This document shows, one piece after another, positions 7,911-16,961 of a stretch of DNA of 64,000 bases. Under the pieces are notes generated by a model. It searched no databases. It was not told the origin of the DNA and saw only the letters and a program-made list of their open reading frames with translations. Numbering within the stretch: position 1 is the stretch's first letter; each line of letters begins with the position of its first letter. A program made the position numbers and the translations under genes. The DNA is from Scatomorpha sp964535405 (GTDB taxonomy: Bacteria; Bacillota; Clostridia; Oscillospirales; Oscillospiraceae): positions 11,340 through 75,339 of the forward strand of contig CAZHUG010000004.1 of the NCBI GenBank assembly GCA_964535405.1, in the 5' to 3' direction.

Positions 7911-7955
7911 AAAAAGAGACAGGCCCCGCCATATGGCGGGGCCTGTCTTTTTTAT
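7911..7955. terminator. Bidirectional terminator between thiT and rpsR
   Basis: AAAAAGAGACAGGCCCCGCC-ATAT-GGCGGGGCCTGTCTTTTTT; A and T tracts on both sides serve both converging units. Confidence 0.92.
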
Positions 7956-7960
7956 AAGCC

Positions 7961-8200
7961 TTAGTCAGTGACGTAGGGCAGAAGAGCGATCTGACGTGAA
8001 CGCTTGATAGCTTCAGTCAGTTCGCGCTGATGCATAGCGCAGGTGCCGGTAGTACGGCGCGGAAGGATCTTGCTGCGGTCGGAAACGAATTTCCTGAGCT
8101 TCGCGGTATCCTTGTAGTCTATGTTAGCACTCTTGTCCACGCAGAACTGGCATACCTTTTTGCGCTTGCGATTTTTAGGTCCTCTGTTATCGTAAGCCAA
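7961..8200 (-). CDS. rpsR: 30S ribosomal protein S18
   Basis: 79 residues. The segment KKVCQFCVDKSANIDYKDTAKLRKFVSDRSKILPRRTTGTC is diagnostic. The CQFC and later C/H residues correspond to a zinc-binding ('C+') S18. Last gene of rpsF-ssb-rpsR. Confidence 0.97.
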   Translation of the reverse strand: MAYDNRGPKNRKRKKVCQFCVDKSANIDYKDTAKLRKFVSDRSKILPRRTTGTCAMHQRELTEAIKRSRQIALLPYVTD

Positions 8201-8213
8201 AAGTCATACCTCC

Positions 8214-8687
8214 TTAAAATGGCAGCTCGCCGTCGCCGTCATCCAGCTCTGCAAAGGAGGAGGAACGTCCCTGAGGGGCGTTATAGCTGCTATCACTGTT
8301 GTTATAGCTGCTGTTTTCCTGTCTGCTGTAGCTGTCGCGGGACTCGCTGCGTGTATCGCCGCCATCGCGGCGTTTGGATTCACCGAAATAGATGTTTTCT
8401 GCGACAACCTCGGCGCTGCGGCGTTTGCCGCCTTCGCGATCGGTCCAGTCGCGGATCTGAAGGCGGCCTGAAACTACTGCCATGCTGCCTTTAGAAAAAT
8501 ACTTGGAGACGAACTCTCCGGTCTGCCTCCAGGCGACTACGTCGATGAAGTCTGTCTGCTTCTCCTCGCCTCGGCCGTAATCACGGTCAACTGCGAGTGT
8601 GAATGACGCAACCGGCGTCTGTGATTGGGTGAAGCGCAACTCGGGATCCCGAGTCAGGCGACCCATGATAACGATGTGGTTAAGCAT
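8214..8687 (-). CDS. ssb: Single-stranded DNA-binding protein (housekeeping)
   Basis: 157 residues: OB fold at residues 1-105 (MLNHIVIMGRLTRDPELRFT...VASFTLAVDRDY...DFIDVVAWRQTGEFVSKYF), then a disordered Ser/Asn/Arg-rich linker and the acidic tip DDGDGELPF that docks replication and repair partners. Gene order rpsF-ssb-rpsR is the classical one. Confidence 0.97.
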   Translation of the reverse strand: MLNHIVIMGRLTRDPELRFTQSQTPVASFTLAVDRDYGRGEEKQTDFIDVVAWRQTGEFVSKYFSKGSMAVVSGRLQIRDWTDREGGKRRSAEVVAENIYFGESKRRDGGDTRSESRDSYSRQENSSYNNSDSSYNAPQGRSSSFAELDDGDGELPF

Positions 8688-8701
8688 TACTTTAGCCCTC
8701 C

Positions 8702-8998
8702 TTATTCAGGACGGCGGGTGATAAGGCTACGCATCACGCCGTCGGTTATGCCAAGGACACGGTCCAACTCTGCGGGGAACTCGGGTCCGCTTGTGAACTT
8801 GACGAGAACATAGTAGCCGTCAGACATGTCGTCGATTTCGTAAGCCAGTTTGCGCTTACCAATCTCCTCCATCTCGTCTAGCGTGCCATGAAGCTCGACA
8901 AGCGCTTTGAATTTCTCTACGAGCGCGGCGGTCTCATCCTCCGTAATCGTTGCGTTGATAATGTACATCAATTCGTACTTTTCGCTTGTTTTTGCCAT
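8702..8998 (-). CDS. rpsF: 30S ribosomal protein S6
   Basis: 98 residues starting MAKTSEKYELMYIINA, with the ferredoxin-like fold segments LVEKFKALVELHG, GKRKLAYEIDDMSDGYYVLVKF and LGITDGVMRSLITRR. GGAGGTGCACAA precedes the ATG; an upstream extension would run through the leader hairpin. First gene of the rpsF-ssb-rpsR operon. Confidence 0.97.
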   Translation of the reverse strand: MAKTSEKYELMYIINATITEDETAALVEKFKALVELHGTLDEMEEIGKRKLAYEIDDMSDGYYVLVKFTSGPEFPAELDRVLGITDGVMRSLITRRPE

Positions 8999-9000
8999 TT

Positions 9001-9077
9001 GTGCACCTCCTTCCGGACTAATGGCCCGCGCTAAAGCGGGCAAGGATAAAGGCTCGCCCATTCGGACGAGCCTTTAG
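9001..9077 (-). promoter_or_regulatory. rpsF 5' leader, probable S6:S18 autoregulatory RNA
   Basis: The leader RNA contains two stem-loops: one of about 10 bp (AAAGGCTCG...CGAGCCTTT, loop with CCGAATGGG; 9048-9075) and one GCCCGC-GCTTTA... (9024-9041) close to the ribosome binding site. Position and a loop CCG fit the known S6:S18-binding leaders of rpsF operons. The exact motif match is inference. Confidence 0.55.
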
Positions 9078-9105
9078 ATTATACAGGAATCTCAGTAAAT
9101 GTCAA
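9078..9105 (-). promoter_or_regulatory. Promoter of rpsF-ssb-rpsR
   Basis: Read on the minus strand: TTGACA, 16-bp spacer, TATAAT, immediately upstream of the first leader hairpin. Confidence 0.85.
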
Positions 9106-9406
9106 GGTTTTTGCCGATTAATACTTGGGTTTTTGACTGATTATACGCTGAAATTCATGCTTGTGTCGCCCTGAACATCTGTGCCGCGCATAAAAAACAG
9201 CTGCTTAAGTATACGGCACAAATTCCCATAATATAAGCGCGAGTTCACGTTTCGTTCATTTATCCAAAATTATGCCATAATCGCCTGAAAGCATTGATAC
9301 GGCTAGATTTCCCATCAGATAGATAAATTTTTATTTAATTTAGCTCTAACGTTACTTTAATTTTCTTCGCGTACAATAAACACATAAAGCGAAAGGAGAC
9401 ACAAAC
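9106..9406. other. Intergenic stretch without recognisable gene
   Basis: About 300 bases, AT-rich toward the right end. It contains the upstream region of the rpsF promoter and the ribosome binding site (GAAAGGAG) of the next small gene. A possible -10 TACAAT lies at 9372 without a good -35. No conserved RNA or reading frame was recognised. Confidence 0.5.
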
Positions 9407-9634
9407 ATGATGAATAATACGATTATTAATATAAGCCCCGCCGAAGCCCGCAGAATAGCTCTTAAGGAGGCCGGCACAAAAAGCGGACAGTTCGTCTATC
9501 AGAAGCTTCTCAACGAGCCCGGAAAAGCCACATATCAGCTGGACTTTGTCACTGATTTCATGAGCTACACCTGCTACGTGAACGCCGATTGCGGCGAGGT
9601 TGTCGGTTTCGACTACATGCCGACCGTAGCCTAA
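9407..9634 (+). CDS. Small PepSY-like protein
   Basis: 75 residues. The layout (ISPAEARRIALKEAGTKSGQFVYQKLLNEPGKATYQLDFVTDFMSYTCYVNADCGEVVGFDY) follows the PepSY pattern: helix with 'A..IAL..AG', then beta strands ending in 'Y.V.AdtGEV'. No signal peptide or membrane segment is visible, so a cytoplasmic role is likely. GAAAGGAG precedes two ATGs. Stand-alone gene with its own terminator. Confidence 0.72.
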   Translation: MMNNTIINISPAEARRIALKEAGTKSGQFVYQKLLNEPGKATYQLDFVTDFMSYTCYVNADCGEVVGFDYMPTVA

Positions 9635-9705
9635 AACTTGCGCAGCTCTCTTTGAAATATACCCCTTCCTCCAACGTTTCAGGCCACACCCCCCGGTCTG
9701 AAAAA

Positions 9706-9752
9706 ACGGCCTCACACATTTTTGTAGGATGTGTGGGGTCGTCTTTATTTTT
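9706..9752 (+). terminator. Intrinsic terminator after the PepSY-like gene
   Basis: 14-bp stem with wobble pairs (ACGGCCTCACACAT / ATGTGTGGGGTCGT) then CTTTATTTTTT. Confidence 0.75.
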
Positions 9753-9793
9753 TCGTGAAGTCGCGGCGACGGGCGACTCTGAGAACATTGCAT

Positions 9794-9827
9794 AAAAAGA
9801 GCGACGGTTTAAACCGTCGCTCTTTTT
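9794..9827. terminator. Palindromic bidirectional terminator
   Basis: AAAAAGAGCGACGGTTT followed by its exact reverse complement; serves the minus-strand NifX-like gene that ends just right of it. Confidence 0.8.
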
Positions 9828-9833
9828 CAGGCT

Positions 9834-10265
9834 TCAGCCGCTGCAGCCGCAGCCGTGGCTCTCACCGTCGTGCCCGCCGCAGCCGCACTCATGTCCATTT
9901 TCATGGTCGCCGCAGGAGTGTTCACCGTCGTGGTGATCACAGTTAGGCTCAGGATTATAGCTCAGGATGCCTCTCGTCAATGCCTCAACGGCAAAATCCG
10001 CAAGACCGGTAATTCCGCCGAATACTCTTATGCCGGTCATGTTAAGGGCGTTCACGGCACCGGCACCAATGCCGCCGCAAATGAGAGTATCCACGCCGCG
10101 CTCGATCAGAAATACCGACAGCGCCTCATGTCCGGCGCCATCCACGGGGACTATCTCCGAGGAAACAACCTCGCCATCGGCTACCTCGTATATTTTGAAG
10201 TTCTCGGTATGACCGAAGTGCTGGAATATCATCTCGTCCGAGTCGTAGCACACTGCAATTTTCAT
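9834..10265 (-). CDS. NifB/NifX-family cofactor-binding protein with His/Cys-rich tail
   Basis: 143 residues. Residues 1-105 form the dinitrogenase iron-molybdenum cofactor (NifX/NafY) fold: MKIAVCYDSDEMIFQHFGHTENFKIYEV, then LICGGIGAGAVNAL. Such stand-alone proteins are common in anaerobes without nitrogenase and are thought to carry iron-sulfur or molybdenum clusters. The last 35 residues are almost only His, Cys, Gly, Asp and Glu (CDHH, HSCGDH, HECGCGGH, HGCGCSG) and should bind metal ions. Own RBS AAGGAGG; single gene. Confidence 0.82.
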   Translation of the reverse strand: MKIAVCYDSDEMIFQHFGHTENFKIYEVADGEVVSSEIVPVDGAGHEALSVFLIERGVDTLICGGIGAGAVNALNMTGIRVFGGITGLADFAVEALTRGILSYNPEPNCDHHDGEHSCGDHENGHECGCGGHDGESHGCGCSG

Positions 10266-10335
10266 ATTGGCCTCCTTATATTGTTACTTGCACAACAGTT
10301 TAATACAATTTATGCCCCCGCGTCAAGTGGATTAA

Positions 10336-11271
10336 TCACTGCTCGTATATGCCGCCGCCGATAAACTCGCGAACAAGCGAATCCGGCGCGACAAGCGAGT
10401 TATCTATATGCCCGAAAAGCTGGATAGCAGGCAGGACGCTCTTGAGCTCATCATAGCGCTCGATACCCTCCGGAATGGAGGAGAAAAGCTCGGTTGCTAT
10501 GCTGTTCATGACCGGCAGCTCATAAGGCAGGGCAGTGTCAAGGCGCAGATTCGCTCTGTCCTTAAACGGCGAAATGTAGAGCTTTTCACCGCGTCGGACG
10601 TTTGCCCACATCGCCAGGGTCATTGCCGGGTCATAGGCACGGAAAAGATGATCGCGCACGGTCCTGCGCACAAGACGCATCCAGGTGCCCTTGAATGCCA
10701 GGCTGCCCTCAAACTCAATGTTTGAGCGCGCCGAGATATAGAGCTTGAACGCCTCCGTATGGGCGCTTGTGATCTCGTCATTGAGCGCATGGATGCCCTC
10801 GAAGATCGCAATCTCGTCCTTTCTGAGCTTCAGGGACTTGGATGGCTCCAGCACGCGCATCTGGCGGGCAAATTCGTATTTGGGAACCAAAATGCGCTCG
10901 CCACGGCTCAGCTTGCTGAAATGCTCGTTCATGAGCTCCATGTCCATGCAAAGAGGACTTTCAAAATCCAGCTCACCACTTCTGGTGCGCGGCGCAGTTT
11001 CCGGATCAACTGTGCGGAAATAGTTATCCATGCTTATCGTATAGGTGCGAATGCCCCGACGCCCAAGCTCCTCCTCGATCTTCTGCGCAGTCGTGGTCTT
11101 TCCGCTGCCTGAGGGGCCGGACAGCAGGACAATGGGGCTTCTCTTCATATTTTCACTTATCATGTCCCCGGCGGTTGACACCTTCTTCGCATACTGAGCA
11201 TCACACTCAGCCAAAAAACCCTTCGGGTCAGCCACTGTTTTAAAATTAATCTCCTTGAGATCAAATGCCAT
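10336..11271 (-). CDS. Uridine kinase/phosphoribulokinase-family nucleoside kinase
   Basis: 311 residues. An N-terminal ~45-residue extension precedes the P-loop GPSGSGKTTTAQKIEEEL. Then comes TISMDNYFRTVDPETAPR..GELDFESPLCMDMELMNEHF, the uridine-kinase substrate region, and IFEGIHALN. These place it with the uridine kinase family that phosphorylates nucleosides; the exact substrate is not clear. It overlaps hemZ by 11 bp and is the last gene of the proBAC-pyc-hemZ operon. Confidence 0.83.
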   Translation of the reverse strand: MAFDLKEINFKTVADPKGFLAECDAQYAKKVSTAGDMISENMKRSPIVLLSGPSGSGKTTTAQKIEEELGRRGIRTYTISMDNYFRTVDPETAPRTRSGELDFESPLCMDMELMNEHFSKLSRGERILVPKYEFARQMRVLEPSKSLKLRKDEIAIFEGIHALNDEITSAHTEAFKLYISARSNIEFEGSLAFKGTWMRLVRRTVRDHLFRAYDPAMTLAMWANVRRGEKLYISPFKDRANLRLDTALPYELPVMNSIATELFSSIPEGIERYDELKSVLPAIQLFGHIDNSLVAPDSLVREFIGGGIYEQ

Positions 11272-12724
11272 AGAATTCCTCTATCCTTTCCTTGCCGGCG
11301 CAGATCGAGCTTATGCCGCTTATGTATTCATGCGGGTATTTGGGGGCGTAGAACTTCTCCATGCGCCCGGGCGCCACCAGCTTTGTAGAGCCACCTGCAC
11401 CCATCGAGATTATGCCGCAGAGCTGCTCCATTATGCAGATATTATAAATATTGTCATAGCCGGGCTTCGTCCAGCCCACATTCTCAAAGCCGCCGGACAT
11501 AAACTTCTGTCTGTAGAGATAATATGGCTCGTACCCGCCGGACGGCAGCCGGGTCATCGCCTCGTCGAGCATATTGTCCACCGCCCCCGCCGGGCAAAGC
11601 TCCCCGCCGCCGATTAAAAGGCGTGAGCCCTTCTTCAAAGACAGGGTGTGCACGGTTATATTCTCCGGCTCGAGCGCAAGAACCGCGTCGAGCGTTTTTG
11701 AAAAGCCCTCCGTCGAATCTCCCGTGAGACCCGCAATCAAATCCATATTGACGGCAAGACCCGGAACTGCCCGCACGAGACACAGCGCGTCTATTACATC
11801 CTGCGCAGTATGTCTGCGTCCTATGCCCTCGAGCACGGCGTCGCTCATTGTCTGGGGGTTCACGCTCACTCTGTTCACGCCGTGTGAGCGCAGAACGCGG
11901 AGCTTTTCCTCACTTATCGTATCCGGTCTTCCGGCCTCAACAGTATACTCTCGCAGCGCCGAAAGGTCAAAGCGCTCAGCAAGGCGTGAGCAGAGCGTAT
12001 TAAGCAGCTCCGCCGAGAGGGTCGTCGGTGTGCCGCCGCCCATATATATTGCGACAGGGCGCAGACCGGCACGACGCACAGCCTGCGCCGTCGCGTCAAT
12101 GTCCAGCAGCAGCGCTTCCATAAACGGAGCTATGAGCTTCATCGATTTTTCCACAGACTGACTCACAAAGCTGCAATAATCGCAGCGCGTCGGGCAAAAC
12201 GGTATGCCGATATAAAGGCACACGTCACGCGGCCCCAGGCTCCCCGCCGTGCGCTCGGAGGCGAGCGCCGCAGAAAGGCAGAGCCCGCTCCTCGCGTCCG
12301 AGACAAAATATTCGCGCTTAAATTTTCCCTTTGCCGCAAGCGGCGACATGCCCTCGCGCAGGTACGCGCTCATGAGCTTTGCCGGTCGGACACCCGTGAG
12401 AAAGCCCCACTCCGGCTTTCTCACGCCGGAGGCCAGGGCCGCGCGGTAGAAGGCAAGCTTCACAATCCGGCTCAAATAATGCGCCTTGCTGTCAGCATCG
12501 CTCATGCGCGAACTGAGCACTGCCGCGCGACCGCGGAATGTTCCTCCGGCTGTGACAAGCAGGCAGGTACAGGTCGTCATCTTCTCGCCGTGCGTCACGC
12601 GCAGCTCGCAGCGCTCGCCCTCGGGCTCCCCCTCGGGGTATTCGGGACGCTCAGTGGGAAAGAGCGTCATCATAGTCTGCTCAACGGCATAGCGCTTGTT
12701 ATGACCGCTTAGATACAGTCTCAT
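11261..12724 (-). CDS. hemZ: Oxygen-independent coproporphyrinogen-type radical SAM enzyme
   Basis: 487 residues, as for HemZ. The radical SAM cluster motif is IPFCPTRCDYCSF (C-x3-C-x2-C) at about residues 175-187, followed by YMGGGTPTTLS and TVEAGRPDTI. The N-terminal ~165 residues form the HemZ-specific domain. In Bacillus HemZ acts in anaerobic haem synthesis; here no other haem gene is visible, so the role may differ. Its start overlaps the pyc stop by 4 bp (ATGA), and its end overlaps the kinase gene. Confidence 0.9.
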   Translation of the reverse strand: MRLYLSGHNKRYAVEQTMMTLFPTERPEYPEGEPEGERCELRVTHGEKMTTCTCLLVTAGGTFRGRAAVLSSRMSDADSKAHYLSRIVKLAFYRAALASGVRKPEWGFLTGVRPAKLMSAYLREGMSPLAAKGKFKREYFVSDARSGLCLSAALASERTAGSLGPRDVCLYIGIPFCPTRCDYCSFVSQSVEKSMKLIAPFMEALLLDIDATAQAVRRAGLRPVAIYMGGGTPTTLSAELLNTLCSRLAERFDLSALREYTVEAGRPDTISEEKLRVLRSHGVNRVSVNPQTMSDAVLEGIGRRHTAQDVIDALCLVRAVPGLAVNMDLIAGLTGDSTEGFSKTLDAVLALEPENITVHTLSLKKGSRLLIGGGELCPAGAVDNMLDEAMTRLPSGGYEPYYLYRQKFMSGGFENVGWTKPGYDNIYNICIMEQLCGIISMGAGGSTKLVAPGRMEKFYAPKYPHEYISGISSICAGKERIEEFYGI

Positions 12725-15700
12725 TTCATGGTCATCAGCAGCTCGCCTGCTTTAACGGTGCTGCCGGCTTCGACAAGCACCTCGCCCACCACGCCGTCCA
12801 TGCGTGCGACCACCGATGTCTCCATCTTCATGGCCTCAATAATGGCAACAACCTGATTCACGGTCACTGTATCGCCGGGCTTCACAGAAACCTTGGACAC
12901 CATGCCCGGTATGGACGCGCCGATCTGACCCTTATCCTCGGGATCAGCCATGGTGATCCTTCTGGAGGTATCCGGGGCTTTGGGGTCGGGCACCGCAACC
13001 TCGCGGCGCATGCCGTTCAGCTCAAACTGCACGGTTCTCGTGCCGTCCTCGTTCAAATCGCCCAGACCAAGATATTTTATGACCAGCGTCTTGCCTTCTT
13101 CAATGTTTATCTGGGTGGTCTCGCCCTCTGCCATGCCGTCAAAGAACACGTGGCTGCCCATGCGGGCGATATAACCGTACTCCTTGCGGTGGGTAAAGAA
13201 GTCCTGAAGTACCTTTGGATACATGGCGTATGAAATCAGGCTGCGCTTCGAGGGATCGGGTGAGTATACCTCCACCTCTGTGCGCACTGCGTCCCAATCC
13301 ACCGGCGGCAGCAGATCGCCCGGACGGCAGCTTATCGGCTCCTCGCCCTTGAGCACCACGCGCTGCAAATCAATCGGGAAGCCGCTCGGCGGCTGACCCA
13401 TCATGCCCTTGAAGTAGGATACAACGGAGTCCGGGAAGGCGAGTGACTCGCCGCGAGCCACTATGTTATCGGCATTGAGGTTATTCTGAACCATGAATAT
13501 CGCCAGATCGCCCACCATCTTGGAGGACGGAGTGACTTTTATGATATCGCCCAGCATTTCGTTGACCGTGCGGTACATCTCCTTGACCTCGTCAAAGCGA
13601 TGCCCAAGCCCCAGTGCATTTACCTGCGGCTGGAGGTTTGTGTACTGTCCGCCGGGTATCTCGAAGCGGTAAATTTCCGTCATGGGCGTTGTCATGCCCT
13701 GATCGAAGCTGACATAGCGCTCGCGCACGTCCGTCCAGTAGTCGGAGAGGAGCTGAAGCTGATCTGAACTGAAGCCCGTGTCGCGCTCGGTGCCGCGCAT
13801 CGCCTCGACAAGCGAGTTCATGCTCGGCTGACTCGTAAGACTTGACAGGGGTCCAATGGCGCAGTCAACTATATCAACGCCCGCCTCGGCAGCCAGAAGA
13901 TAGCTGGCGATCTGGTTATCGGTGGTGTTATGGGTGTGCAGGTGGATGGGGACACCGATTTCGTTCTTCAAGGCGGTGATCAGCGCCTTTGCGCCGTAGG
14001 GCTTCAGCAGACCGGACATGTCCTTGACGCAGATGGTGTGTGCGCCGCGCCGCGCCAGCTCCTTTGCAAAGTCCACGTAGTACTTCAGCGTGTATTTATC
14101 GCGCTTCGGATCCAAAATATCGCCCGTATAGCAGACAGTGGCCTCCAAAAGCTTGTTTGTGCGCAAAACGGCCTCCATCGCGGGTTCCATGCCCGGTATC
14201 CAGTTCAGGGAATCGAACACGCGGAACACGTCTATGCCTGCATTGGCGGCTTCCTCCACGAAATCTGAAACCAGATTGTCGGGGTAGTTTGAATAGCCGA
14301 CGAGGTTTGAGCCGCGCAGGAGCATCTGGAAGGGAATGTTCGGGATCTCTTTCCTGAGCAGATCAATTCTCTCCCAGGGCGACTCAAACAGGAAGCGATA
14401 GGCAGTGTCAAAGGTCGCACCGCCCCACATCTCCAGCGAGAAGCAGTCGGCCAAAAAGTCTGCGGTACCGGCGGCGCCCTTGACCATGTCGCGTGTGCGC
14501 ATTCGGGTTGAGAGCAGTGACTGGTGCGCATCGCGCATGGTTGTGTCGGTCACGAGCAGTTTTTTCTGATCCATGACCCACTTTGAGACCGCTTCCGGCC
14601 CCTTGGTGTCAAGTATATGCTTGAGACCCATTTTGCCTGTTATCTCGCGAGTCGGCTTGGGGTAGCGCGGGGTTGAGTACTCGCGATGATGGTTGTCGGG
14701 CTTTGCCACCTGAATGCCCGCAATATACTTCAACACGCGCGTGGCTCTGTCGCGGCTCTCCTCGATGTCGAAAAGCTCCTCCGTCTCGTCGATAAACTTG
14801 GTGTGACATTCGCCCGACATGAAGGTCGGGTGGTTCAGGATATTGGTGACGAAGGAAATGTTCGTCTTGACGCCGCGGACATGCTCCTCGTTGATGGCTC
14901 TGCGCGCCTTGCGGCAGACCGCCTCGAAGGTGCGGTCCCAGCTCGTCACCTTGACGAGCAGGCTGTCGTAATAGGGGCTTATCTCCGCACCCGCTGCCGC
15001 GTTACCGCCGTCCAGACGCACGCCGAAGCCGCCGCCTGAGCGGTAGGCGCTTATCCTGCCGTTGTCGGGGGCAAAATTATTCTTCGGATCTTCGGTCGTG
15101 ACACGGCACTGGATTGAATAGCCGTCCATTTTGAGATCCGACTGCTCCGCAAGACCGATCTCCGGGTGGGAAAGCGGTACTCCCGCGGCTATGAGTATCT
15201 GCGCGCGAACAAGGTCAATGCCCGTGACCATCTCCGTCACGGTATGCTCAACCTGTATGCGCGGGTTCATCTCGATAAAATAGTGCTTGCCGTTCTTGTC
15301 GACAAGAAACTCGACCGTGCCGGCGTTCACGTACCCGACCGCCTTGGCGATCTTCACCGCGTCGGCACACAGGCGCTCGCGAATCTCGGGCGCGACGCTC
15401 CACGCCGGCGCAAACTCCACGACCTTCTGATAGCGGCGCTGGAGCGAGCAGTCGCGCTCGCCCAGATGCCGGACGCAGCCGTGCTCGTCAGCGAGTATCT
15501 GAACCTCTATATGCTTCGGCTCGACAAGATACTTCTCGATGAAAATCGTGTCGTCACCAAAGGCCTTGCGGGCCTCGTTTTTCACAAGCTCAAACGACGG
15601 GGCAATATCCTCCGGCTTTTCGCACAGGCGCATACCGCGCCCGCCGCCACCGGCGGCGGCCTTGAGTATTACAGGAAAACCGAAGGCATTTGCTTTCTCA

Positions 15701-16149
15701 AGCGCGTCCTCGGCGCTTATGAGCGGCTCCTTAGAGCCCGGAATTACCGGGACATTGCAGGACACGGCAATTTTCTTTGCCTCCAGCTTGTCGCCCATCT
15801 TGGCGAGCACATGGCTGGGAGGGCCGATGAATTTAATTCCTGCCGCCTCGCAGGCGCTTGCAAAGCTCGCGTTCTCGGACAAGAAACCGTAGCCGGGGTG
15901 GATTGCCTCTACCTTGTGCTTTTTGGCGAGCGAAATTATTTCGTCAATGGCGAGATACGCGCCCAGCGGGCTTTTGTTCTCGCCGATCAGATATGCCTCA
16001 TCCGCCTTGGTGCGGAAGATGTTCATTGTATCTTCCTTGGAATAAATGGCAACTGTGTGTATGTTAAGGTCATAGCAGGCACGGAAAATGCGAATTGCTA
16101 TCTCGCTCCGGTTTGCAGCAAGAACCTTGGTGAAAATACTCTCTGTCAT
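12721..16149 (-). CDS. pyc: Pyruvate carboxylase
   Basis: 1,142 residues, full length. It carboxylates pyruvate to oxaloacetate with ATP and biotin. In order: biotin carboxylase domain (residues ~1-460; VLAANRSEIAIRIFRA, the ATP-grasp KAAAGGGGRGMR, FIEMNPRIQVEHTVTE), carboxyltransferase TIM barrel (~535-830; DTTMRDAHQSLLSTRMR, HTHNTT metal ligands), PC-like domain, and C-terminal biotinyl domain with EAMKMETSV carrying the biotinylated lysine. GAGGAG 8 bases before the selected ATG decides the start. It lies between proC (14-bp gap) and hemZ (4-bp overlap). Confidence 0.97.
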   Translation of the reverse strand: MTESIFTKVLAANRSEIAIRIFRACYDLNIHTVAIYSKEDTMNIFRTKADEAYLIGENKSPLGAYLAIDEIISLAKKHKVEAIHPGYGFLSENASFASACEAAGIKFIGPPSHVLAKMGDKLEAKKIAVSCNVPVIPGSKEPLISAEDALEKANAFGFPVILKAAAGGGGRGMRLCEKPEDIAPSFELVKNEARKAFGDDTIFIEKYLVEPKHIEVQILADEHGCVRHLGERDCSLQRRYQKVVEFAPAWSVAPEIRERLCADAVKIAKAVGYVNAGTVEFLVDKNGKHYFIEMNPRIQVEHTVTEMVTGIDLVRAQILIAAGVPLSHPEIGLAEQSDLKMDGYSIQCRVTTEDPKNNFAPDNGRISAYRSGGGFGVRLDGGNAAAGAEISPYYDSLLVKVTSWDRTFEAVCRKARRAINEEHVRGVKTNISFVTNILNHPTFMSGECHTKFIDETEELFDIEESRDRATRVLKYIAGIQVAKPDNHHREYSTPRYPKPTREITGKMGLKHILDTKGPEAVSKWVMDQKKLLVTDTTMRDAHQSLLSTRMRTRDMVKGAAGTADFLADCFSLEMWGGATFDTAYRFLFESPWERIDLLRKEIPNIPFQMLLRGSNLVGYSNYPDNLVSDFVEEAANAGIDVFRVFDSLNWIPGMEPAMEAVLRTNKLLEATVCYTGDILDPKRDKYTLKYYVDFAKELARRGAHTICVKDMSGLLKPYGAKALITALKNEIGVPIHLHTHNTTDNQIASYLLAAEAGVDIVDCAIGPLSSLTSQPSMNSLVEAMRGTERDTGFSSDQLQLLSDYWTDVRERYVSFDQGMTTPMTEIYRFEIPGGQYTNLQPQVNALGLGHRFDEVKEMYRTVNEMLGDIIKVTPSSKMVGDLAIFMVQNNLNADNIVARGESLAFPDSVVSYFKGMMGQPPSGFPIDLQRVVLKGEEPISCRPGDLLPPVDWDAVRTEVEVYSPDPSKRSLISYAMYPKVLQDFFTHRKEYGYIARMGSHVFFDGMAEGETTQINIEEGKTLVIKYLGLGDLNEDGTRTVQFELNGMRREVAVPDPKAPDTSRRITMADPEDKGQIGASIPGMVSKVSVKPGDTVTVNQVVAIIEAMKMETSVVARMDGVVGEVLVEAGSTVKAGELLMTMK

Positions 16150-16163
16150 CGCTTTTGCTCCTC

Positions 16164-16961
16164 TCACTGTCCGCGTGCCAGCTCCTCGGAGCGGCGTTTG
16201 TTTGCCCTGTATGCCAGGAGCACCGCCTCGGGCAAGCCTGCCTCGGTCAGCGCCATGACTGCAGCCTCTGTAGTGCCTTTTTTGCTGGTTATTCTGCGGC
16301 GAAGCTCCTCCGGCGGGGCGGAATCAGCCTCGAGCAGGCGTGCCGCACCGATAAGGGTCTGTCTCGCCAGAGCTGCCGCCGTCCCGGGATCAATGCCCTC
16401 AACAATAGCAGCCTCGCGCAGGCTCTCAACCATATAATAAATATATGCCGCACCGCTGCCGGAGATGGCGGCGATGTCGTTTATCTGATCCTCCCTGATC
16501 CTGACGGCTATGCCGGAGGCGGAGAAAACCTTCTCAGCTATCTGCATGTCAGTCTCGGTCGCCCCCGCACCCGGCGCAATGCCGGAGGCTCCGCAGCCCA
16601 CAGACAGAGCCAAATTCGGCATCACACGGATGACGCGCGACACTCCCAGAAGCTCAGACACGCTCTCGCTCGGGACTCCTGCCATAATGCTGATGACCAG
16701 AGTATCAGATCCAATAAAATCCTTATATTTCGGCGCAGCCTCAGAAAAGCTCTGGGGTTTCACGGCGAGAACTATGACGTCAGCACCGCCTAAATCCTCT
16801 GCCCGGGCGGTGGTGCTGCCATAGATAGCCTTGACCTCAGCGCAGCTCTTCGGGTTTCCGGGGTTTATAACCAGAATATCCTCACCCGCCGTGCCGGAGC
16901 CTATCATGCCGCCAATTATCGCGCGGGCCATGTTCCCGCTGCCTATAAATGCTGTTTTCAT
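16164..16961 (-). CDS. proC: Pyrroline-5-carboxylate reductase
   Basis: 265 residues. Final step of proline synthesis, reducing pyrroline-5-carboxylate with NAD(P)H. The Rossmann motif FIGSGNMARAIIGGM opens the protein; VILAVKP, VISIMAGV and the C-terminal dimer signature ALARQTLIGAARLL....PEELRRRITSKKGTTEAA are intact. It overlaps the proA stop by 4 bp. Confidence 0.96.
   Translation of the reverse strand: MKTAFIGSGNMARAIIGGMIGSGTAGEDILVINPGNPKSCAEVKAIYGSTTARAEDLGGADVIVLAVKPQSFSEAAPKYKDFIGSDTLVISIMAGVPSESVSELLGVSRVIRVMPNLALSVGCGASGIAPGAGATETDMQIAEKVFSASGIAVRIREDQINDIAAISGSGAAYIYYMVESLREAAIVEGIDPGTAAALARQTLIGAARLLEADSAPPEELRRRITSKKGTTEAAVMALTEAGLPEAVLLAYRANKRRSEELARGQ

Noticed and set aside
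9706..9827. A small structured RNA gene formed by the two hairpins
   Set aside because: Each hairpin is fully explained as a terminator for one of the converging genes; no promoter for a separate RNA is visible.
15166..16437. 423-codon plus-strand open frame opposite pyc and proC
   Set aside because: It lies antisense to well-conserved pyruvate carboxylase and ProC coding sequence, has no ribosome binding site and no protein-like domain; a by-product of GC-rich codons.
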